From Ancylobacter sp. TS-1 (GTDB lineage Bacteria; Pseudomonadota; Alphaproteobacteria; Rhizobiales; Xanthobacteraceae): 64,000 nucleotides of DNA. Positions 57,351-64,000 of this stretch are shown here, in pieces; positions within the stretch are counted from its first letter, which is position 1, and each line of letters starts with the position of its first letter. A program made the translations under genes and the position numbers. The notes beneath the pieces are model-generated. The model did no database searches, had not been told where the DNA came from, and saw only the letters and a program-made list of their open reading frames with translations. The stretch is taken from the NCBI RefSeq assembly GCF_009223885.1, contig NZ_CP045144.1, positions 1,798,001 through 1,862,000 of the forward strand, in the 5' to 3' direction.

Positions 57351-58246
57351 TGTCCATTCTCATCGACAAGAACACCAAGATCATCACCCAGGGCTTCACC
57401 GGCAAGAACGGCACCTTCCACTCCGAGCAGGCGCTGGCCTATGGCTCGCAGGTGGTCGGCGGCACCTCGCCGGGCAAGGGCGGCTCCACCCATCTCGGCC
57501 TGCCGGTGTTCGACACCGTCGCCGAGGCGCGCGACAGGACCGGCGCCGACGCCTCGGTCATCTATGTCCCGCCCCCGGGCGCGGCCGATGCCATCTGCGA
57601 GGCGATCGCGGCGGAAATCCCGCTCATCGTCTGCATCACCGAGGGCATCCCGGTGCTCGACATGGTGAAGGTGCGCCGCGCGCTCGACGCGTCCAAGTCG
57701 CGCCTGATCGGGCCGAACTGCCCCGGCGTGGTCACGGCGGGCGAGTCCAAGATCGGCATCATGCCCGCCAACATCTTCAAGAAGGGCAATGTCGGCATCG
57801 TCTCGCGCTCCGGCACGCTGACCTATGAGGCGGTGTTCCAGACCTCGCAGGAAGGCCTCGGCCAGACCACGGCCGTCGGCATCGGCGGCGATCCGGTCAA
57901 GGGCACCGAGTTCATCGACATGCTGGAGATGTTCCTGGCCGACGACGCCACCGAGTCGATCGTGATGATCGGCGAGATCGGCGGCTCGGCCGAGGAAGAA
58001 GCGGCCCAGTTCCTCAAGGACGAGGCCAAGCGCGGGCGCAAGAAGCCGATGGTGGGCTTCATCGCCGGCCGCACCGCTCCTCCCGGCCGCCGCATGGGCC
58101 ATGCCGGCGCCATCATCTCGGGCGGCAAGGGCGGCGCCGAGGACAAGATCGCGGCGATGGAAGAGGCCGGCATCGTGGTCTCGCCCTCGCCGGCGCGCCT
58201 CGGCAAGACGCTGGTCGACGTGCTCAACAAGCGCGTCGCGGCTTGA
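57350..58246 (+). CDS. sucD: Succinate-CoA ligase subunit alpha
   Basis: A 298-residue CoA-binding subunit. The CoA loop is [31 protein letters not shown], and the phosphohistidine is H251 in [20 protein letters not shown] overlaps the sucC stop by one base. It closely follows SucD rather than MtkB sequence. A strong terminator comes 80 nt later. Confidence 0.94.
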
Positions 58247-58327
58247 TCGGGCAACTGCGGCGTCCGCCCGCCGGACGCCGCGCCCCGAACGTGCACGCCT
58301 TCTGACTGCGCAAGTCTTCTGAATGCG

Positions 58328-58362
58328 AAAGCCCCGCACCGGCAACGGTGCGGGGCTTTTTC
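58328..58362. terminator. Terminator after sucD, probably bidirectional
   Basis: A perfect 13-bp stem AAAGCCCCGCACC / GGTGCGGGGCTTT with a 6-nt loop, then TT; on the reverse strand it ends in TTTCGC and would also serve the leftward 42-codon frame that ends at 58366. Confidence 0.85.
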
Positions 58363-58365
58363 GTT

Positions 58366-58494
58366 CTAGCGCGCGTAGCACTCCGGCGGCAGCGCCGCCG
58401 TTTCCTCATCGCCCAGCGTCTCGACGATCAGGATCGTCATCCACGCATGGCAGACGATGAGCACCGGCAGCAGGGGGAACACCGACTGGAACAT
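58366..58494 (-). CDS. Small 42-residue hydrophobic protein under a putative oxalate-regulon operator
   Basis: A short frame from ATG 58494 to TAG 58366. GGAGAG lies about 9 nt before the ATG. Residues 3-27 are strongly hydrophobic (SVFPLLPVLIVCHAWMTILI), a single likely membrane helix, then an acidic and Pro-containing tail (ETLGDEETAALPPECYAR). Its start is 51 nt from a perfect GGTAT-N5-ATACC palindrome, and it ends at a bidirectional terminator. No family recognised. Coding is inferred from these signals; a membrane partner for a transporter such as OxlT is one idea. Confidence 0.55.
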   Translation of the reverse strand: MFQSVFPLLPVLIVCHAWMTILIVETLGDEETAALPPECYAR

Positions 58495-58544
58495 GGAGGC
58501 TCTCCGATCAACCTTTGCTGCATTGCAGCGTAAGGAGTCTATCG

Positions 58545-58559
58545 GGTATTTGGTATACC
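58545..58559. promoter_or_regulatory. Perfect GGTAT-N5-ATACC palindrome upstream of the small ORF
   Basis: GGTATTTGGTATACC has perfect 5-bp arms. Its left ten bases equal those of the gntR2 site (GGTATTTGGT). It is the best-formed member of the operator set. Confidence 0.7.
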
Positions 58560-58560
58560 T

Positions 58561-59015
58561 AATGCCAGAACGCACGCCTGCGTCCCGCGCATGGCTGGTT
58601 GGGGCTCTGCTCCACCGCTCGAGGGCACGCCTGGCGGGACGGAATCGAGGTCCGGGACATGACCTTCCCGGCCACCTCTGTCGGCTGACGCAGCGGCGCG
58701 AAAGCCTCGCACCCATTTCCGGTGACGCTCCGGGCGGCGCGGCTTTCGCGTCCCGCGTCGCGACGCGGGCAATCCCAGCCGCCAAGACGGATCGACGCAC
58801 CCGATCGACGCGACCGGACGTCGCGCGGAACGAACCCGCGCCGCGAACATCGCGGAAACCCCGGTGGTCCGGGCGCTCATAATCGGTGAAGTGAATATCA
58901 GGGGGCCGGGCCAGATCGCCCTACCCGGCCTTCACCCGGGCACGGATCGATAGAACGATCCGATCAACCTGCCGCGTGCAACGCGCCGCCCGCTCAGGGC
59001 CGGCGCCGGGGCGGG
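58561..59015. other. 455 bp without a recognised gene
   Basis: Between the operator at 58545 and the stop of the hypothetical gene at 59016. Open frames here lack a ribosome site and show no protein-like composition. No tRNA fold seen. Confidence 0.5.
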
Positions 59016-60389
59016 TCAGTTGGCGCTCGGCTTGGGCGGCGGCTGCAGGCCCCACGCCGTGAAGGCCTGGCGGAACACCTGGTCGCCGGCCTCGCCCTTG
59101 TCGAGCACCAGAATGGCGCGGCGGCCATTCTCGAACACGATCGGCAGGTCAAGCCAGTTGCGGGTGATCAGGAAGCTGAGATTGCGCTGAACGTCGCTGT
59201 CCAGCGACGACAGGCCGATCAGGAAATAGCTCGGCGCCACGCGCACGGCGAGCCCGACCAGCGGCGCGCCCTGCGCCCCTTCCGAGGCCTTGGCCCGCAT
59301 GCCCGGCACGCTCGACACATTGCCGAGGTCGAAATTGGGCGGCAGCTTGAACTGCACCTCGATGATGTGCGAGGCCGGCACGCTGGCGTCCTGGTTGCGC
59401 CGCAGGGTCAGCGTCACCGCGATATCGCGGGCGGGAATGGAGATGTCGGCGCGGATGCCGACATCCGGCGCCTGGCCGTTGCCGCCGGACGTGGTCTCGG
59501 TGCTCCACACCACCGTGCCGACATATTGCTGCAGGCCCTGTTCGCCGCCGCCCGGGCTCTCCTCGAACAGCACAGCGCGCTGGGCGACGCTGATGCTGCC
59601 GTCGGGCTGGGCATTGCCCGCGTTCGACGGCGCCGACTGGGCCGGCCGTGACGTATCGGGCGCCTGGGCGATGCGGTCGGTGGACTTCGGCGCGTCGGTC
59701 TTGACCGGGCGGGCGGGCGCCTGCGCCGTCTGCGGGGCCTGCGTCGACGAGGACGCGCCGCCGATCAGAGCGACGATGGTTTGGCGCTGGGTATAGCCGA
59801 CCGCTGCCGCCGCGATCAGCAGCACCGCGAAGACGAGAAGGCCGACCAGCTTGCCGCGTCCGCCGGCGGGCCGGGCCGGCGCGTCGGCCGCGAGCGTTTC
59901 CTCGGCTTCGGCGTCGGAGCCTTCGGAGGCCGTCTCTTCCTCATAGGTGGCCGCCGTCTCGCGGGCGCGCACCAGCCGGGCCGCGTCGCTGCGCCAGTCA
60001 TGCGCGCCGGCGGCGACCTGCGCCGGATCGAGACCGGCGGCGACCGCCTCGCTCTCGGTGGGGGCGAACTCGCCCGTCCGCGATGCCGGCTCGGGCGTGC
60101 GGGGCGCCTCGGGGGCACGGGGGGGCACGGGGGCAGCCGGAGGCGGCGCGGGCGGCGTTGCCATCTGCGACGGCAGCGGCGCGGCGAACTCGGCCTCGAC
60201 CCGGATGATCGCATCCTCGAGCGACTGGCGCTCGCGCTGCACGTCCGGCTCCGCCAGCGGCGGATCGACCGCGCGCAACTGCGCCAGCAGCGCGCGGCGC
60301 GCCCGCTCATAGACGGCCTTGCGCGCCTCCCCGGTCTTCTCGGGAAGGCCGCCTATGGCGCGTGCGATCAGCGGGAAATAGTCGGCCAT
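59016..60389 (-). CDS. Membrane-anchored hypothetical protein upstream of purA-convergent region
   Basis: A 457-residue protein with no named domain. Residues 1-70 form a helical, charged region (EARKAVYERARRALLAQLRAVDPPL). Residues 75-175 are Pro/Ala- and then Glu-rich and disordered. One membrane helix is at 181-199 (LVGLLVFAVLLIAAAAVGY). A second linker is Gln/Pro/Ala-rich, and a folded beta-rich C-terminal domain is at about 268-450 (AVLFEESPGGGEQGLQQYVGTVVW, VALTLRRNQ-like strands, ILVLDKGEAGDQVFRQAF). It lies 34 nt downstream of purA on the same strand. Rhizobial homologues beside purA are likely; function unknown. Confidence 0.75.
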   Translation of the reverse strand: MADYFPLIARAIGGLPEKTGEARKAVYERARRALLAQLRAVDPPLAEPDVQRERQSLEDAIIRVEAEFAAPLPSQMATPPAPPPAAPVPPRAPEAPRTPEPASRTGEFAPTESEAVAAGLDPAQVAAGAHDWRSDAARLVRARETAATYEEETASEGSDAEAEETLAADAPARPAGGRGKLVGLLVFAVLLIAAAAVGYTQRQTIVALIGGASSSTQAPQTAQAPARPVKTDAPKSTDRIAQAPDTSRPAQSAPSNAGNAQPDGSISVAQRAVLFEESPGGGEQGLQQYVGTVVWSTETTSGGNGQAPDVGIRADISIPARDIAVTLTLRRNQDASVPASHIIEVQFKLPPNFDLGNVSSVPGMRAKASEGAQGAPLVGLAVRVAPSYFLIGLSSLDSDVQRNLSFLITRNWLDLPIVFENGRRAILVLDKGEAGDQVFRQAFTAWGLQPPPKPSAN

Positions 60390-60423
60390 GGGGTGAGGTC
60401 AGTCGAATGGGGTCAGGGAAGTA

Positions 60424-61716
<1,293 letters not shown>

Positions 61717-62000
61717 GAGCCACGCTCCTGATTGCAGGACGGCGGCGCACCATCGGCCGCGCCTGCCGCACAGACAAAGCCCCGGCGAACAATCCGGCCG
61801 GGGCTGCATCGTCTTAAAGAATGACTCCGGGTCAGGCAAGAACGCACCGGGCCTCGCCGTCGGGCCGGCCGGCACGGCGGGGAGCCGCTGGCATGGCGGA
61901 CAGGGCACTATTGCACCGCTGCAAGCGGCAGGAGATTGCTTCGGCGGGAGCGCGGGACGACCTTTAACGGCAAGCGGCCTCGGAGCCGCAGGGAACCATC

Positions 62001-62909
62001 ATGACCACGCCCCCCGTCGATACGCTCGATCTCGCCCCCGCCGCCACTTCGACAGCCGCGCGTCCCGCCGGCCTCGCCATGGGCGCCGTGCGCCTGCGCG
62101 TGCGCGACATGGCGCGCTCCGTCGCCTTCTACACCCAGACCATCGGCCTCACCCTTTTCGGCCGGGGCATGGAGGGCATCGTGCGCCTCGGCGCCGGCCA
62201 ATGCGTCATCGTCGAGCTGGAGGAGGCGCCCGACGCCCGCCCGCGTCCGCGCGGATCGGCCGGCCTGTTCCACGTCGCCATTCTGGTACCCGACCGCCCG
62301 GCCCTCGCCGTGGTGCTGCGACGGCTCGTCGCGCTGGGCGTGCGGCTCGGCGCCTCCGACCACATCGTCAGCGAAGCGCTCTATCTCGACGATCCCGACG
62401 GCAACGGCATCGAGATCTACCGCGACCGCCCCGCCGACAGCTGGACATGGGCGAACGGCACGGTCGAGATGGCGACCCATCCGCTCGACCTGCGCGACGT
62501 GCTCACCGACCTGCCGGCCGATGCGCCGCTGGAGGCGCCCATGCCGGCCGGCACCCGCGTCGGCCATGTGCATCTCCAGGTCGGCGATCTGGCGCAGGCC
62601 CGCCGCTTCTATGTCGACACGCTCGGCCTCGACGTGACCACCGACCGCTATCCCGGCGCGCTGTTCGTCAGTGCCGACGGCTATCACCACCATCTCGGCC
62701 TGAACGTCTGGCAGAGCCGGGGCGCCGGCGCCGCGCCGGCCGACAGCATCGGCCTCGTCCATTTTGACCTCGAACTGCCCGACATGGCGGCGGTCGAGGC
62801 CCTGCGCGCCCGCCTCCTCGCGGCCAATGAAAGCGTCGCGCCGGCCGAGGGCGGCTTCGCGGTGGCCGATCCCTGGGGCATGCGGCTGCATATCCGGGCG
62901 CGCGGCTGA
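62001..62909 (+). CDS. Two-domain VOC-family (CatE-like) protein
   Basis: A 302-residue protein of two vicinal-oxygen-chelate modules, about 27-145 (GAVRLRVRDMARSVAFYTQTIGL, then GLFHVAILV, NGIEIYRDRP) and about 187-300 (VGHVHLQVGDLAQARRFYVDTLGLDV, YHHHLGLNVWQ, VHFDLELPDMAAV). Metal ligands H and E are in place. It resembles catechol 2,3-dioxygenase-like CatE/YfiE proteins. It could be a ring-cleaving dioxygenase or a glyoxalase relative; no aromatic genes are nearby. Confidence 0.83.
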   Translation: MTTPPVDTLDLAPAATSTAARPAGLAMGAVRLRVRDMARSVAFYTQTIGLTLFGRGMEGIVRLGAGQCVIVELEEAPDARPRPRGSAGLFHVAILVPDRPALAVVLRRLVALGVRLGASDHIVSEALYLDDPDGNGIEIYRDRPADSWTWANGTVEMATHPLDLRDVLTDLPADAPLEAPMPAGTRVGHVHLQVGDLAQARRFYVDTLGLDVTTDRYPGALFVSADGYHHHLGLNVWQSRGAGAAPADSIGLVHFDLELPDMAAVEALRARLLAANESVAPAEGGFAVADPWGMRLHIRARG

Positions 62910-63025
62910 TCCGCCATCTCCCCGGCGCGTCCGGCGATCAGTTTATTTCATGGCCCGGGACGGTGCCGGCGCGGCGCGAAATGCTCTAGACATTCGCACG
63001 CCAACGAGGCTGCGCCCGCTCCGCC

Positions 63026-63958
63026 ATGTTCCGCCGACTGCTCGACGCGCCCTATCTGCTGCTGACGCTGGTGCCGCTGTTCTGGGCCGGCAACATCGTG
63101 CTCGGGCGCCACATCGCCGGGCACGTGCCGCCGGCGACGCTGGCCTGGCTGCGCTGGGTGCTGGCGGTGGCGATTCTGCTGCCCTTCGCCTGGCGCGCCA
63201 TGCGGGCGGACTGGCCGCTCTTGCGCCGGCACTGGAAGCTGGTCGGCGTGCTGGCGCTCACCGGCATCACCCTGTTCAACACCATGCAGTACCACGCGCT
63301 GGAGTTCACCCCGGCGCTCAACGTGCTGCTGATCCAGTCGATCGGACCTCTGCTGATCGCCTTCTGGTCCTTCGTGCTGAACGGCGAGCGGCTCTCCCGC
63401 GGGCAGGCGGGCGGCATATGCCTGTCGCTGCTCGGCGTGCTGACCATCATCTGCCGGGGCGACCCGGCGGTGCTCGTCAACATCGAGTTCAACCAGGGCG
63501 ACCTGTGGATGATCGCGGCGATGATCGTCTACGGCATCTATTCGTCGCTGCTGGCGCGGCGGCCCGCCTTCTCGCAGCTCGGTTTTCTCGGCTTCTGCCT
63601 CGGCCTCGGGGCGCTGCTGCTCACCCCGCTCTTCGTCGCCGAGCGGCTGGTGAGCCCGCCCATGGTCTTCGACACGCAGGCGCTGCTCTCCATCGCCTAT
63701 GTCGCGGTGTTCCCCTCGGTGCTGGCCTATCTCTTCTTCAATCGCGGGGTCCAGCTGGTGGGGCCGAACCGCGCCGCGCCCTTCTTCCACCTCATGCCGG
63801 TGTTCGGCTCGGCGCTGGCCATCGTCTTCCTCGGCGAGCGACCGCATCTCTACCATGCGGCCGGCTACGCGCTGGTGCTCGCCGGCGTCGTCATCGCCAC
63901 GCTGTGGGCGCCGAAGACCGGCCGCCCGGCGGACGTCAGCCAAGCTCGAAGCTCGTGA
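63026..63958 (+). CDS. EamA/DMT superfamily transporter
   Basis: A 310-residue, ten-helix inner-membrane protein with two EamA repeats. Repeat 1 (about 8-140) has LFWAGNIVLGRHIAGHVPPATLAWLRW and FNTMQYHALEFTPALNVLLIQSIGPLLIA. Repeat 2 (about 155-295) has YGIYSSLLARRP, YVAVFPSVLAYLFFNRGVQLVGPNRAAPFFHLMPVFGSALAIVFLGERPHLYHAAGYALVLAGV. It probably exports a metabolite. Confidence 0.86.
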   Translation: MFRRLLDAPYLLLTLVPLFWAGNIVLGRHIAGHVPPATLAWLRWVLAVAILLPFAWRAMRADWPLLRRHWKLVGVLALTGITLFNTMQYHALEFTPALNVLLIQSIGPLLIAFWSFVLNGERLSRGQAGGICLSLLGVLTIICRGDPAVLVNIEFNQGDLWMIAAMIVYGIYSSLLARRPAFSQLGFLGFCLGLGALLLTPLFVAERLVSPPMVFDTQALLSIAYVAVFPSVLAYLFFNRGVQLVGPNRAAPFFHLMPVFGSALAIVFLGERPHLYHAAGYALVLAGVVIATLWAPKTGRPADVSQARSS

Positions 63959-64000
63959 CGCCGTAGAGCCGGGCAAGGTCGACCGGGCGGATCGGCCCGG
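63936..64000 (-). CDS. C-terminal end of a convergent gene cut by the right edge
   Basis: The leftward frame from the window edge to TGA at 63938-63936 reads GPIRPVDLARLYGVTSFELG. It would overlap the last 23 nt of the EamA gene. It looks protein-like but is too short to name, so this is a low-confidence call. Confidence 0.3.
   Translation of the reverse strand, partial: GPIRPVDLARLYGVTSFELG

Noticed and set aside
58539..58880. Longer minus-strand frames in the 58.5-58.9 kb gap
   Set aside because: Arg/Pro/Ser-rich noise with no start signal; only the 42-codon frame at 58366-58494 has supporting signals.

Overview
The window looks like chromosomal DNA from a high-GC alphaproteobacterium of the Hyphomicrobiales, probably near Xanthobacteraceae (Ancylobacter/Starkeya/Xanthobacter-like). 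This rests on protein character, codon use and alphaproteobacterial gene types (SucCD, BdhA, COG0523/Azt zinc genes), not on a marker gene. No rRNA, tRNA, CRISPR, phage or insertion sequence was recognised.

Left part (1-14 kb): a partial Ala/Lys/Pro-rich gene, 3-hydroxybutyrate dehydrogenase, a Fur-family Zur, ispG, a mazEF module, asd, a methyltransferase, a DUF1007/NicO metal-transport pair and an acetoacetate decarboxylase-family protein. A zinc-supply block follows: a beta-propeller protein, a COG0523 GTPase, an AztABC-type ABC transporter and a His-rich membrane protein whose promoter carries two GATAC-type palindromes. ppa follows.

Middle (14.9-37.7 kb): a divergent catabolic locus of unknown substrate. 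One arm has Ldh-type dehydrogenase, creatininase and RidA; the other has an NMT1/THI5-like ABC transporter, amidohydrolase, FAD oxidase and flavodoxin-fold reductase. Then come MarR, a D-2-hydroxyacid dehydrogenase, an AprI-like protein, radC, map, a double-GNAT protein, an aminotransferase, an LprI-like protein, an SDR, a KDG kinase, a CDF transporter, a lytic transglycosylase and TPP-riboswitch-controlled thiC with a Nudix gene.

37.8-58.5 kb is an oxalate and glyoxylate assimilation island. It holds two OxlT-type transporters, two GntR/FCD regulators, oxalyl-CoA decarboxylase, two formyl-CoA transferase-family proteins with a PAS gene between them, an IclR regulator divergent from gcl, then hyi and glxR, a PanE2-like reductase (candidate oxalyl-CoA reductase), a fumarylacetoacetase-family protein and sucCD. 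The genes would allow oxalate uptake, CoA activation, decarboxylation to formyl-CoA for energy, or reduction to glyoxylate and conversion via tartronate semialdehyde to glycerate. A palindrome of form GGTAT-N5-ATRCC recurs upstream of oxlT, both gntR genes, panE2 and a 42-codon ORF, suggesting one regulon.

Right end (59-64 kb): a membrane-anchored hypothetical protein, purA, a two-domain VOC protein, an EamA transporter and the tail of a convergent gene. A GTCATCCCGG-type palindromic intergenic repeat occurs in five copies plus one related element.
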